From NCBI GenBank assembly GCA_002404835.1, contig DHKM01000011.1, positions 7,022 to 31,957 of the forward strand: DNA of 24,936 bases, written 5' to 3'. Positions 8,747 through 16,920 of this stretch are shown here, in pieces (the first letter of the stretch is position 1; the number at the start of each line of letters is the position of its first letter). This DNA is from Caryophanales bacterium UBA4694 (GTDB lineage Bacteria > Bacillota_I > Bacilli_A > RFN20 > CAG-288). Made by a program: the position numbers and the translations under genes. A model generated the notes under the pieces. That model saw nothing but the letters and a program-made list of their open reading frames with translations. It was not told the origin of the DNA and ran no database searches.

Positions 8747-9352
8747 TCAGTTTTTTTCAAAAAACACACCAGCAGTGGAACTTTGAACAATTTTCGGTTG
8801 TCTATCGACCAAACGAATGATACATGATTCGATTTTGGATCCTGGATCGGTCGCCTCAAACCGTCTTACCACTTTTCCAGAACGATCAATTAGAAATTTC
8901 GTAAAATTCCATCGAATTTCAGGATTGTTTTCTAAAGGAGAATGCCCGCTTTTGATGAAGCAAGATTGAATTATCTTAGTAAGAGGATGACATTCATTAA
9001 GCCCTTGAAATTTCTTCTTCTTTACCAAGAAAGAAAACAAAGGATGAGCATTTTCTCCTTTCACATCACATTTTTGGAATCTAAGAAACGAAGTTTTAAA
9101 TTTGTTTTGAATTTCCATTTCGATTTCCGAATCCGTGCCTGGGCACATTCCATGAAACTGATTGCAAGGGAAATCAAGAATTTCAAAATCTTCTTTCTTG
9201 TATTTTTGATAAAGTTCTTCCAAAAATGCATACTGATCCGAAAGAGAATCAAAAACAGCGGAATTCAAAACAAGGACAATTTTCCCTCGAAGATCCCTAA
9301 AAGAAAAATCTTTACCGTTATTCAATCGGCAAACAAAATCGTAGAATTCCAT
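8747..9352 (-). CDS. Glutathione peroxidase-family protein lacking the peroxidatic cysteine
   Basis: About 201 residues with the GPx thioredoxin fold. GKIVLVLNSA begins the region of the catalytic loop, LDFPCNQF carries the conserved Gln, and RWNFTKFLID carries the conserved Trp-Asn. In active enzymes the loop reads roughly N-x-A-x-x-C/U-G-L-T. Here it is NSAVFDSLSDQY, so Asp (residue 35) occupies the Cys/Sec position. The codon is GAT, not TGA, so this is not a hidden selenocysteine. The second-helix resolving Cys of 2-Cys members is also absent. Two adjacent ATGs exist; I chose the second because GAGG then sits six bases upstream. No clear terminator separates it from the lipoprotein operon 130 bases downstream on the same strand. 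Peroxidase activity is doubtful. Confidence 0.85.
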   Translation of the reverse strand: MEFYDFVCRLNNGKDFSFRDLRGKIVLVLNSAVFDSLSDQYAFLEELYQKYKKEDFEILDFPCNQFHGMCPGTDSEIEMEIQNKFKTSFLRFQKCDVKGENAHPLFSFLVKKKKFQGLNECHPLTKIIQSCFIKSGHSPLENNPEIRWNFTKFLIDRSGKVVRRFEATDPGSKIESCIIRLVDRQPKIVQSSTAGVFFEKN

Positions 9353-9375
9353 CATTCACCTCACTAGGCAACATT

Positions 9376-9405
9376 ATTCTATACTTTTTTTCCGAAATTT
9401 GTCTT
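9376..9405 (-). promoter_or_regulatory. Possible promoter of the GPx-like gene
   Basis: On the minus strand TAGAAT (9381-9376) could be a -10, with AAGACA (9405-9400, 4/6 match) 18 bases upstream. It overlaps the divergent gpmA promoter region. Confidence 0.35.
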
Positions 9406-9424
9406 ATAATATTCCCGTTATAAT
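9405..9424 (+). promoter_or_regulatory. gpmA promoter, -10 region
   Basis: Two TATAAT hexamers lie upstream of gpmA, at 9405-9410 and 9419-9424. The first leaves a sensible leader of about 20 bases with GGAGG at 9425-9429. No good -35 is visible for either. Confidence 0.5.
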
Positions 9425-9436
9425 GGAGGAAAAAAG

Positions 9437-10186
9437 ATGACCAAATTAGTTCTTATCCGTCATGGTGAATCCGAATGGAACAAACTTAATCTTTTCACCG
9501 GATGGACTGATGTAGATTTATCCGAAAAAGGCGTCCAGGAAGCAATTACCGGAGGTAAGCTCCTCAATGATGCAGGCTTCCGCTTCGACATCGCCTTCAC
9601 TTCTACGTTGAAGAGAGCCATCCATACATGCTGGCATGTCCTTGATGGTGTCGACCAGGATTATATCCCTGTAATCAAGGATTACCATCTTAACGAAAGA
9701 CATTATGGTGCTCTTCAGGGACTCAACAAAAAGGAAACAGCCGAAAAATACGGTGCCGAACAAGTTCATCAGTGGAGAAGATCTTTTGATATTGCTCCTC
9801 CGGCCCTCGAAGTCTCGGATAAGAGAAACCCTGCAAATCAGGAAATGTATAAAAACATTGACCCCAAGAATCTCCCACTTCATGAATCTCTTAAGGATAC
9901 CATCGCACGTGTCGTTCCGTATTACAATGATGTCATCGTTCCGGAAATCAAAGCAGGAAAGAAAGTTCTTATTGCTGCCCATGGAAACTCTTTAAGAGCT
10001 TTAGTCAAATATCTCAAGAACATTTCTGATGAAGATATCGCTGGTCTTAACATTCCAACCGGTGTTCCATACGTTTTCGAACTTGACGATGATCTCAAGG
10101 TCATCAAGGATTACTATCTTGGCGACCAGGAAGCAATTGCTGCCAAAATCAACGCCGTCAAGAATCAGGATTCTGTAAAGAAATAA
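9437..10186 (+). CDS. gpmA: 2,3-bisphosphoglycerate-dependent phosphoglycerate mutase
   Basis: A 249-residue cytoplasmic glycolytic enzyme that interconverts 3- and 2-phosphoglycerate through a phosphohistidine. It begins with the family signature LIRHGESEWN, with phospho-acceptor His9. It also has TSTLKRAIHT, NERHYGALQGLNK with catalytic Glu87, and the second histidine in AAHGNSLRAL (His182). Length and order match the dPGM family throughout. SD GGAGG lies eight bases before the ATG. It appears monocistronic, between its own promoter and a strong terminator at 10195. It is divergent from the GPx-like gene, sharing about 80 bases of upstream DNA. Confidence 0.97.
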   Translation: MTKLVLIRHGESEWNKLNLFTGWTDVDLSEKGVQEAITGGKLLNDAGFRFDIAFTSTLKRAIHTCWHVLDGVDQDYIPVIKDYHLNERHYGALQGLNKKETAEKYGAEQVHQWRRSFDIAPPALEVSDKRNPANQEMYKNIDPKNLPLHESLKDTIARVVPYYNDVIVPEIKAGKKVLIAAHGNSLRALVKYLKNISDEDIAGLNIPTGVPYVFELDDDLKVIKDYYLGDQEAIAAKINAVKNQDSVKK

Positions 10187-10194
10187 ACTTGATT

Positions 10195-10229
10195 GAAACA
10201 AGGCTGAATAATCAGCCTTGTTTCTTTCT
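10195..10229 (+). terminator. Strong terminator after gpmA
   Basis: A perfect 13-bp stem (10195-10207 with 10212-10224) has the four-base loop ATAA and is followed by a T-rich stretch. It separates gpmA from the cyclophilin operon. Confidence 0.88.
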
Positions 10230-10250
10230 ATATTAAGAAAGGTTTAAAAA

Positions 10251-10751
10251 ATGGTTACATTAAAAATCGTGGGGTTAGGCGATATTCAGCTTGAAATGGA
10301 TTACGAAAATGCTCCCATTTCCGCTACTAACTTTGTTTATCTCGCTTCAAAAGGTTTCTATAATGGAAAAATTTTCCATAGAGTCATCAAAGGATTCATG
10401 ATTCAAGGTGGAGATCCAACTGGAACTGGAACCGGCGGTCCAGGATATTGCATCAAAGGCGAATTTAAAGCTAATGGAATCGACAACAAAATTTCTCACA
10501 AAAGAGGCGTGATCTCCATGGCAAGAGCACAGGATCCGAATTCAGCTGGCTCACAGTTCTTTATTTGCGACGCCGATGACGAATTCCTTGACGGACAATA
10601 TGCAGCCTTCGGACATGTTGTTAGCGGTATGGATGTTGTAGATAAAATCGCTGCTTCTAGAACCGGATACAACGACAAACCGATCAAAGCAGTGATAATC
10701 AAAGAAGCCATTGTCGAAAACGAAGAAATCAAGGAACCTCAGAAAATCTGA
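10251..10751 (+). CDS. Cyclophilin-type peptidyl-prolyl cis-trans isomerase
   Basis: A 166-residue single-domain cyclophilin that catalyses proline isomerisation during protein folding. No signal peptide is present, so it should be cytoplasmic (PpiB-like). The signature FHRVIKGFMIQGGD contains catalytic Arg44. GSQFFI (about 100-105) and FLDGQYAAFGHV (about 112-123) complete the active-site groove. SD AAGAAAGG precedes the ATG. It is the first gene after the gpmA terminator, and holA follows after two bases, so the two are probably cotranscribed and coupled. Confidence 0.95.
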   Translation: MVTLKIVGLGDIQLEMDYENAPISATNFVYLASKGFYNGKIFHRVIKGFMIQGGDPTGTGTGGPGYCIKGEFKANGIDNKISHKRGVISMARAQDPNSAGSQFFICDADDEFLDGQYAAFGHVVSGMDVVDKIAASRTGYNDKPIKAVIIKEAIVENEEIKEPQKI

Positions 10752-10753
10752 TT

Positions 10754-11770
10754 ATGGTCTATGTTTTCTTCGGTAGTGACTATGGTCTTACTTTGGAGAA
10801 AGCAAAAGAAGCATTAAAAAAACAGATGATAAAAAACGGGATTGACGCTGCCGTAAAATACGATGCCTATAGTTCAAACATTGCAGACGTCGTGGCAGAA
10901 TGCCAATCCCTTTCTTTGTTCGATAATGCAAAGGCAGTTCTTTATACAAATTGCTATTTTCTTTCCTCAAATGTAAAAACTCAAAAAGGCCAATTCAAAG
11001 AAAGCCAGCAGGATTACAAGGGATTTTTGGAATATCTTAAATCTCCGGAAGAATCCGCAGATCTTTTTTTGGTTGCAAATTCTACCTTGGACAGCAAAAA
11101 TGAAATTGTCAAAGCATTGAAAGATATGCCAGCCATTTTCACAAATTGTACTGAAATGTCAGAAGAAGATTACATCAGCTATGCGATGAGGAAAGCAAAA
11201 GAAAACGGAAAAGATATTGATCGTCCCAGTGCTAAGGAGCTTTATTTAAGGACGAGCTATAAAGAAAACTATAAATCCCATGGAAATTATATGCTCTTCA
11301 ACAACGAGCTTGACAAATTGATGATTTATACAAACCGTATCCGCGAAGACGACGTCAAGTTATTCATTCACAAACCCCTGGAAGATAATTTCTTTGAAGC
11401 GATTAAACTCATACTTGCAAAAAAGCCCGACGAAGCCATTCGCATCTATAAAGACGTAAGAACTTCCGGAACCAACGTTTTCATGATTCTTCCTGGCATT
11501 ACAGCAGTTCTTAAAAATTATGCCCTTCTGAAATATCATTTCGAAAAAGGAACTTCTCAACAGGATATCGCCAAAGAATTACAGATCAAGAATCCAAATT
11601 CCCTGTATTTCAAAAAGAAGGAACTACAATATATCTCCTATCAAAACATCTTAAAAGCTTTGCTTGAGCTTTCAGATATTGAACGGGATGTAAAATTCAA
11701 AGGTGATGATCCGGACGAACGGATTTGCCTTTTCTTTGCCCTTTTCCAAAAGAAATATCTTTCAAGATAA
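10754..11770 (+). CDS. holA: DNA polymerase III delta subunit (HolA family)
   Basis: A 338-residue clamp-loader delta subunit that opens the beta sliding clamp for loading at primer ends. It has the family's layout: an N-terminal strand VYVFFGSDYGLTLEKAK, QSLSLFDNAKAVLYTNCYFL, then the FLVANSTLDSKNEIVKAL segment typical of delta. A helical C-terminal half ends in DPDERICLFFALF. The Walker A motif is absent, as expected for delta. It starts two bases after the cyclophilin stop with no close SD, so translation is probably coupled. In Bacilli holA characteristically lies beside convergent rpsT. Here rpsT is also convergent, but an M18 peptidase gene lies between them. Confidence 0.85.
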   Translation: MVYVFFGSDYGLTLEKAKEALKKQMIKNGIDAAVKYDAYSSNIADVVAECQSLSLFDNAKAVLYTNCYFLSSNVKTQKGQFKESQQDYKGFLEYLKSPEESADLFLVANSTLDSKNEIVKALKDMPAIFTNCTEMSEEDYISYAMRKAKENGKDIDRPSAKELYLRTSYKENYKSHGNYMLFNNELDKLMIYTNRIREDDVKLFIHKPLEDNFFEAIKLILAKKPDEAIRIYKDVRTSGTNVFMILPGITAVLKNYALLKYHFEKGTSQQDIAKELQIKNPNSLYFKKKELQYISYQNILKALLELSDIERDVKFKGDDPDERICLFFALFQKKYLSR

Positions 11771-11779
11771 GGAGTCAAA

Positions 11780-13093
11780 ATGAATACCATAGAAAAAACA
11801 ATTGAACTTTTAAACACTTCTTATTCCCCTTTTCATGTTGTAAAAAACATAGAAGAAGAATTGAAAGCCAAAGGTTTTATACCGCTTTGCGAAAACCGGA
11901 ACTATAACCTGGAACTGGGTAAATCGTATTTTGTAAAAAGAAACGATTCTAGTATCATCGCATTTCGTTTACCACAAAAGATAACTACGGATTTTCATTT
12001 CCAGATCACAGCTTCGCATACCGATTCACCAACCTTCAAAATCAAACCTAACCCAATTATACGGAAAGAAAATGTCATTCTTCTAAATACAGAGCCTTAT
12101 GGCGGACTTATCTACAACACATGGTTGGACAAACCTCTTTCCTTTGCAGGAAGAGTCATGGTAAGACAAAAGGACAGAATCGAAACAAGACTGCTTTCCA
12201 TCGATGAAGACATTCTCATAATTCCAAACCTTGCCATCCACATGAACCGGACAATCAATTCCGGTTATATCTACAATCCATCGAAAGACCTTCTACCAAT
12301 GTTCGCCTTGGATATCGATGAATCATTCGATTTCAAAGAATATCTTAAAAACAAATTGGAACTCAATGGAGAAGACGAAGTTTTGGCTTTCGATCTTTTC
12401 CTCTACAACCGACAAAAAGCGACACTTATCGGAATGAACCGGGAATTTCTGGCTTCCGGCCGTGAGGATGACCTCACTTCCTGTTATAGTTCTCTTCTGG
12501 GTTTCATGGAATCGCAAAACCAAGTGGCGGCTTGCAATGTCTTCGTTGCCTTTGATAACGAAGAAGTCGGCAGTTTGACAAAGCAGGGAGCCAATTCCAC
12601 GTTTTTGAAGGAAACTTTAAAAAGAATCTCGGATATTTTAGGAATCAATGTGGACGATTACGAAACAAGAATAGCAGCATCAACGCTGATCAGCATCGAC
12701 AATGCCCATGCCGACCATCCAAACCATTTGGAAATCCATGATCAGACAAGCCCCGTCCTTATGAACAAAGGAATCGTTATCAAATACAATGCGAACCAAT
12801 CCTATACTTCCGATTCCTTATCTTCAAGCATCGTAAAGGCACTTTGCCATCAGAAAGGTATTGCTTTCCAGGAATATACAAACCGCTCAGACATGAGGGG
12901 AGGCTCCACGCTCGGAAACATTTCCAATTCCATGGTTTCCCTCACAAGTGTGGATATCGGAATACCGCAGCTAAGCATGCATTCTTCCTACGAAGTCCTG
13001 GCAAAAAACGATATCACAAGCATGGCGGATTTCGTAAAAGAATACTACTCCCATGACATCTACATGGATGGATCAAGTGTTCGCATAAAATAA
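11780..13093 (+). CDS. M18 family aminopeptidase
   Basis: A 437-residue cytoplasmic zinc aminopeptidase of family M18, aspartyl-aminopeptidase/ApeB type, which removes N-terminal residues from peptides. Expected metal and active-site segments are in order: ASHTDSP (His80, Asp82), GREDDLTS (Asp231), FDNEEVGSLT (Glu261-Glu262), IDNAHADHPN, and the C-terminal GIPQLSMHSSYEV with the last histidine ligand. Length matches the family. SD AAGGAG (11769-11774) begins inside the TAA stop of holA, and the genes are nine bases apart, so it is the last gene of the cyclophilin-holA operon. Substrate preference cannot be read from sequence. Confidence 0.94.
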   Translation: MNTIEKTIELLNTSYSPFHVVKNIEEELKAKGFIPLCENRNYNLELGKSYFVKRNDSSIIAFRLPQKITTDFHFQITASHTDSPTFKIKPNPIIRKENVILLNTEPYGGLIYNTWLDKPLSFAGRVMVRQKDRIETRLLSIDEDILIIPNLAIHMNRTINSGYIYNPSKDLLPMFALDIDESFDFKEYLKNKLELNGEDEVLAFDLFLYNRQKATLIGMNREFLASGREDDLTSCYSSLLGFMESQNQVAACNVFVAFDNEEVGSLTKQGANSTFLKETLKRISDILGINVDDYETRIAASTLISIDNAHADHPNHLEIHDQTSPVLMNKGIVIKYNANQSYTSDSLSSSIVKALCHQKGIAFQEYTNRSDMRGGSTLGNISNSMVSLTSVDIGIPQLSMHSSYEVLAKNDITSMADFVKEYYSHDIYMDGSSVRIK

Positions 13094-13094
13094 G

Positions 13095-13116
13095 AAGACC
13101 GGAAACGGTCTTTTTT
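13095..13116 (+). terminator. Terminator after the M18 aminopeptidase
   Basis: A perfect 7-bp stem (13095-13101 with 13106-13112) has the loop GAAA and continues into six T. It ends the cyclophilin-holA-aminopeptidase transcript. Confidence 0.85.
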
Positions 13117-13123
13117 CATGCAC

Positions 13124-13152
13124 AAAAAAAGCCCAAGACATATGTCTCAGGC
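13124..13152 (-). terminator. Terminator after rpsT
   Basis: On the minus strand a 9-bp stem with two G-U pairs (arms within 13131-13152) is followed by seven T (13130-13124). It is back to back with the aminopeptidase terminator. Confidence 0.8.
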
Positions 13153-13177
13153 AAATAGAATTCAAATTTTAAAAAAC

Positions 13178-13450
13178 TTAGGCAGCTGTCTTCAAAGAAG
13201 CTACTCTCTTCATGATGGTAGACTTCTGTCTGGAAGCAGTGTTCTTCTTCTGGATTCCGTTCTTGACGGACTTATCGATCAAAGAAACAGCAACCGGAAG
13301 AGCCTTCTGGGCATCTTCGACTTTGCCAGCATCACAAGCGACATTAACAGCCTTGATAGCATGTCTCATCTTTGTCTTGAAGGATGCATTAGCCTGTCTG
13401 TTTCTTTCAGCAATAAGGATTCTCTTTTTCTGCGATTTAATGTTTGCCAT
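13178..13450 (-). CDS. rpsT: 30S ribosomal protein S20
   Basis: A 90-residue, lysine-rich primary 16S rRNA-binding protein of the small subunit. It begins MANIKSQKKRI and has the conserved KTKMRHAIK helix, and the C-terminal RQKSTIMKRVASLK of S20. Length is normal. The ATG has SD AGGAG seven bases upstream. It is monocistronic, between a near-consensus promoter (13499-13527) and its own terminator. The roughly 42-base leader could allow feedback control, as known for S20 in other bacteria, but no specific structure is evident. Confidence 0.97.
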   Translation of the reverse strand: MANIKSQKKRILIAERNRQANASFKTKMRHAIKAVNVACDAGKVEDAQKALPVAVSLIDKSVKNGIQKKNTASRQKSTIMKRVASLKTAA

Positions 13451-13498
13451 ATTATTCTCCTATCAATTTAAAAAAACGTATGTTTACCGCAATTAAAA

Positions 13499-13527
13499 AT
13501 TATAGCAACAAGAGGGCATATTTTCAA
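13499..13527 (-). promoter_or_regulatory. rpsT promoter
   Basis: On the minus strand TTGAAA (13527-13522) and TATAAT (13504-13499) are separated by exactly 17 bases, close to the sigma-A consensus. The predicted start near 13492 leaves a leader of about 42 bases. Confidence 0.85.
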
Positions 13528-13534
13528 TACTTTT

Positions 13535-13563
13535 TTGCCATTTAACCATGCAAATGATACAAT
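13535..13563 (+). promoter_or_regulatory. deoC promoter
   Basis: TTGCCA (13535-13540) and TACAAT (13558-13563) are separated by 17 bases, with an extended TG at 13555-13556. Its -35 lies only eight bases from the divergent rpsT -35. SD GAGAGG follows before the ATG at 13584. Confidence 0.8.
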
Positions 13564-13583
13564 AAACCAGAGAGGTAAATATT

Positions 13584-14222
13584 ATGGAATACAATCGTTT
13601 GATTGATCATACTCTTCTTGCACCGGATGCAACAAGAGAACAGATCAAAAGAATCTGTGATGAAGCAAAGCAGTATCATTTCGCTTCCGTCTGCGTCAAT
13701 CCTGGATGGATCAAATACTGCAAAGAACAGCTGAAAGGAAGTGAGGTCAATGTCTGTACGGTCATCGGTTTCCCACTTGGCGCAACATTGATGGCAAGCA
13801 AAATCTCCGAAGCCAAGGAAAGTCTTTTCGAAGGAGCCGACGAATTGGATATGGTCATCAACATCGGAAGACTCAAAGACCACGATGACAATTATGTCAA
13901 GACTGAAATTCAGGAGCTTAAACGTGTCTGCCAGAACCACATTCTGAAGGTCATCATCGAGACCTGCCTTCTTACGGACGAAGAAAAAATCCGTGCCTGC
14001 AGACTTGCGAAAGAGGCAGGAGCCGATTTTGTAAAGACTTCAACCGGCTTCTCCAAAGGGGGAGCAACCGTCGAGGACGTCAAGCTCATGAGAGAGACCG
14101 TGGGACCTGAAATGGGAGTCAAAGCAAGCGGTGGAGTCAAAACAAAAGAAGATCTGATCAATATGGTCAAGGCTGGTGCAACGCGCATCGGAACAAGCCA
14201 TGGTGTTGATTTGGTAAAATAA
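13584..14222 (+). CDS. deoC: Deoxyribose-phosphate aldolase
   Basis: A 212-residue class I aldolase that cleaves 2-deoxyribose 5-phosphate to glyceraldehyde 3-phosphate and acetaldehyde in deoxynucleoside catabolism. Schiff-base Lys151 lies in FVKTSTGF, the second lysine (Lys180) in GVKASGG, and the acidic residue (Asp89) in ELDMVINIG. The N-terminal IDHTLL and the GFPLGA segment are also typical. It is transcribed alone from a near-consensus promoter and ends at a bidirectional hairpin shared with the RNase J2-like gene. No deoA, deoB, deoD or DeoR-type regulator is in the window. Confidence 0.97.
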   Translation: MEYNRLIDHTLLAPDATREQIKRICDEAKQYHFASVCVNPGWIKYCKEQLKGSEVNVCTVIGFPLGATLMASKISEAKESLFEGADELDMVINIGRLKDHDDNYVKTEIQELKRVCQNHILKVIIETCLLTDEEKIRACRLAKEAGADFVKTSTGFSKGGATVEDVKLMRETVGPEMGVKASGGVKTKEDLINMVKAGATRIGTSHGVDLVK

Positions 14223-14228
14223 GCAAAG

Positions 14229-14277
14229 AAAAAACTATCTCAGCTAGGACCAAAAATCCGGACTGAGATAGTTTTCA
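14229..14277. terminator. Bidirectional terminator between deoC and the RNase J2-like gene
   Basis: A 13-bp perfect stem (14231-14243 with 14263-14275) has a 19-base loop. It is flanked by A on the left and T on the right, so it can serve both convergent genes. Confidence 0.85.
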
Positions 14278-14279
14278 TT

Positions 14280-16016
14280 TTATCTAGGATCGATTTCGAT
14301 CTGCGAGTCAACGTCGATTACTTTGACAATGACTCTCGGTTCCTTTTCCGTTGTTTTCACCAAGGACTTTGCACATTTCTCGCTGATTCTCTTTTCGATT
14401 TCCATCAAAGAGAATTTGCGTTCACTGTTCAAAGCGTTGTTCAGCTGGTTTGCTAGAAGTGTATTGATCTGATCCAAAACCGGTTGAGAATCCTTCAAAT
14501 ACAAGAACCCGCGCATCTGAATATCCGGTTCGGACACAATTTTCTTTTTCTTGACCGAAACAGCGACACCAATAAGAACAACGCCGCCATCGGCCATTTT
14601 AGTTCTTTCTTCAATGGCTGCTTCTTTGACATCGCCTACGCTGTTACCATCAACCATAATATCACCGTTCCGGACAGTGACAATCTTATGGATGGGTTTC
14701 CCATCCTTGTCAAAACAAAGAACCATCCCGTTGTCGAAGACAAAGGAATTCATATGATTAAGTCCGATTCCAAGGTTCATAGCAATCTGTGCATTAGCCA
14801 TAAGAAGACGATACTCGCCTTTGACAGGCATATAATATTTCGGCCTCATTAAGGAAAGCATCATCTTCAGATCTTCCTGTTGAGCATGCATAGAAGAGAC
14901 CTGCTTTCTGGTAAGATTCACGACGTGACAATCGGTACGATACATGGTATCGCATGCATCCGTATGTATGATTTCTGTGCCAGGGACACTCGGAGCGGCA
15001 TTAATCCAAGTATCAGTAGTCTCCACTTTCAGATTGCGGACATTTCCGTAGCAGATTTCCTTACAATAGCGGAAAAGCTTTTCCCCACTACCGGAAACAA
15101 GTATAACAAGATCATTTGGGGCGACTTTATTGATATCATGCAATGAAACAAGCATATCAGATGGAATTGCAATATCACCTATCTTTGCCATACTTTCGAA
15201 GAAAGCAATCTGTTCTGGATCAGCAATGACAATACGTTTCCTATATTTTTTGCAGGAATTAATGACTTCCTGAATATTATAGAAATTCTGATTATAAATA
15301 GAGATGAAAATCTTTCCCTTCGTATTTTCGAATTCTTCACGTAGGATATCGGTAATTTTATGATTCGGGGAAGCGATACCCGGTTTGTCAGCACATTCGG
15401 ATTCAGTAAGAAGAAGGAATGTCTGTTCGCTTTCTGAAAGTCTGGCAACTTTCGGGAGATCGAACTGGAAGCCTTTCAAAGGGGAATAATCCGTAATGTA
15501 ATCGGAAGTATAAACAATATTCCCGAATCTGGTTTTCAAGGCAAAGCCAAAAGATTCAGCAACACTATGCGTTGTCTGAAAAAGCTCGAACACATGCTTG
15601 GAAATCTCAACATGGCTTGAGGGTTTGACTTCGATGAATTGAGCCTTTTCGATGTTCCGGTTTTTCTTATAAGTAGACTGAATGATGGCGATCGTAGTCT
15701 TTGTGGCGATAATCGGTGCCTTGACAACGTTGAGAAGATAAGGTAGAGCTCCATATTGATCATCATGACCATGTGTGATAATGATACCTTTGACTTTGTT
15801 AGCAATTGTTCTGAGATACTCAAAGTCCGGAATGATGATGTCAACACCCGGTATGTTTCTTGTCGGATACTTCAGACCCGCTTCGATGATGAAAGCATCG
15901 TTATCCAATTCAATGACATAACAGTTTTTTCCCATCTCATCAAGACCACCCAAGGCAACTATCTTAACGGGATAGTTCCCGGTATCGGTCGCAAAATTGT
16001 TGTTTTGATTCGGCAT
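14280..16016 (-). CDS. RNase J2-like metallo-beta-lactamase/beta-CASP protein, degenerate active site
   Basis: A 578-residue protein with the full RNase J layout: metallo-beta-lactamase, beta-CASP insert and C-terminal domain. Catalytic motifs are partly lost. The HxHxDH motif reads HGHDDQ (82-87), so the last His is Gln. The later PVHGEYR motif is PVKGEYR (Lys399). The usual SDS and FASN segments read TES and YNQN. His150, Asp172 and His377 remain. From family knowledge, RNase J2 of Bacillus similarly lacks these two histidines and mainly supports RNase J1. I therefore call J2-like rather than J1. SD AGGAG lies eight bases before the ATG. It is monocistronic and shares the deoC terminator. 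A J1 partner should lie elsewhere in the genome. Confidence 0.85.
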   Translation of the reverse strand: MPNQNNNFATDTGNYPVKIVALGGLDEMGKNCYVIELDNDAFIIEAGLKYPTRNIPGVDIIIPDFEYLRTIANKVKGIIITHGHDDQYGALPYLLNVVKAPIIATKTTIAIIQSTYKKNRNIEKAQFIEVKPSSHVEISKHVFELFQTTHSVAESFGFALKTRFGNIVYTSDYITDYSPLKGFQFDLPKVARLSESEQTFLLLTESECADKPGIASPNHKITDILREEFENTKGKIFISIYNQNFYNIQEVINSCKKYRKRIVIADPEQIAFFESMAKIGDIAIPSDMLVSLHDINKVAPNDLVILVSGSGEKLFRYCKEICYGNVRNLKVETTDTWINAAPSVPGTEIIHTDACDTMYRTDCHVVNLTRKQVSSMHAQQEDLKMMLSLMRPKYYMPVKGEYRLLMANAQIAMNLGIGLNHMNSFVFDNGMVLCFDKDGKPIHKIVTVRNGDIMVDGNSVGDVKEAAIEERTKMADGGVVLIGVAVSVKKKKIVSEPDIQMRGFLYLKDSQPVLDQINTLLANQLNNALNSERKFSLMEIEKRISEKCAKSLVKTTEKEPRVIVKVIDVDSQIEIDPR

Positions 16017-16080
16017 TATAAATACTCCTGTTCGTAAATTAAATAAAATAGGTTTTCAAAACGTTCCTTATTTCTAAGTA

Positions 16081-16086
16081 ATTATA
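16081..16086 (-). promoter_or_regulatory. Probable -10 of the RNase J2-like gene
   Basis: TATAAT on the minus strand lies about 65 bases before the ATG; no good -35 is visible. A 7-bp inverted repeat (16051-16057 and 16089-16095) brackets it. The 124-base gap to exoA holds no clear terminator. Confidence 0.45.
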
Positions 16087-16140
16087 ATGAAAACCGAACT
16101 AAATTGCTAGGCTAAAGACAAAATTAATAGCGTTTACTTT

Positions 16141-16920
16141 TCAAAGGTCAATGTCCAAAAGTACCGGACAATGGTCAGAACCCATAACATCCGTAAGAAT
16201 TTCGCTGTTTTTGACTTTGGGTAAAATATCCTGAGTCACCAAAAAATAATCCAATCTCCATCCAGCGTTCTTTTCCCGAGCATGGAAACGATATCCCCAA
16301 TAACTATATTTCGCTTCGTCCGGATGCAAATAACGGAACGTATCCACAAAACCAAGACCAAGAAGGGAAGAAAAGGCATTTCTTTCTTCATCCGTAAATC
16401 CAGCAGAAAGATGATTTGAATCAGGATTCTTCAAATCGATTTCTTCGTGGGCAACGTTCAAATCCCCAGTAACAATGACTGGTTTGATTTTCATAAGTTC
16501 TGAAAGTTTGTTTCGCAAATCTTCTTCAAAAACAAGACGATAAGGAAGCCTTTTAGGTTTAGCACCCTTTTCCGGGTTTTCGCCACTGTTCGGAACGTAA
16601 AGCTCAACAAAAAAGAATTTTTCAAACTCTACGATTATGACCCTACCTTCGTCATCGTATTTACCATCAATTCCATATGTGACATTCAAAGGTTTGATCT
16701 TCGTTAGTACAGCCGTGCCCGCATATCCCTTTTTTATTTTAGAAACCGTCCAATAAGGAATCATCGAATCCATCACCAAAGGAAAATTATCATGAGCGGT
16801 TTCGGAAAGTTTCAGTTCTTCAAAACCAATAACATCGGGTGAAAAGGATGACCATTGATCAAGAAGGTCTTTTTTCAAATAAGCCTTGATTGAATTGACA
16901 TTGAACGACATCAGCCTCAT
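16141..16920 (-). CDS. exoA: Exodeoxyribonuclease III family AP endonuclease (ExoA-like)
   Basis: A 259-residue DNase I-fold enzyme of base-excision repair that cuts DNA at abasic sites. Active-site landmarks are in order: SFNVNSI (Asn), the metal-binding Glu35 in FEELK (commonly QETK), YVPNSG, GDLNVAHEEIDL, the AGFTDEER loop, WRLDYFLV and the final GSDHCPV. Length and order match the family. The Q-to-E and T-to-L changes in the first acidic motif leave the key Glu in place. Its ATG overlaps the aguB stop by four bases (ATGA), so it is coupled to the agmatine operon. That pairing has no obvious functional reason. Confidence 0.92.
   Translation of the reverse strand: MRLMSFNVNSIKAYLKKDLLDQWSSFSPDVIGFEELKLSETAHDNFPLVMDSMIPYWTVSKIKKGYAGTAVLTKIKPLNVTYGIDGKYDDEGRVIIVEFEKFFFVELYVPNSGENPEKGAKPKRLPYRLVFEEDLRNKLSELMKIKPVIVTGDLNVAHEEIDLKNPDSNHLSAGFTDEERNAFSSLLGLGFVDTFRYLHPDEAKYSYWGYRFHAREKNAGWRLDYFLVTQDILPKVKNSEILTDVMGSDHCPVLLDIDL

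Noticed and set aside
9240..9260. Hidden selenocysteine in the GPx-like gene
   Set aside because: The codon at the catalytic position is GAT and no in-frame TGA occurs there.
16051..16095. Inverted repeat GGTTTTC/GAAAACC around the RNase J2-like promoter as an operator
   Set aside because: It is only seven AT-rich base pairs with a spacer of more than 30 bases, so it could easily be chance.
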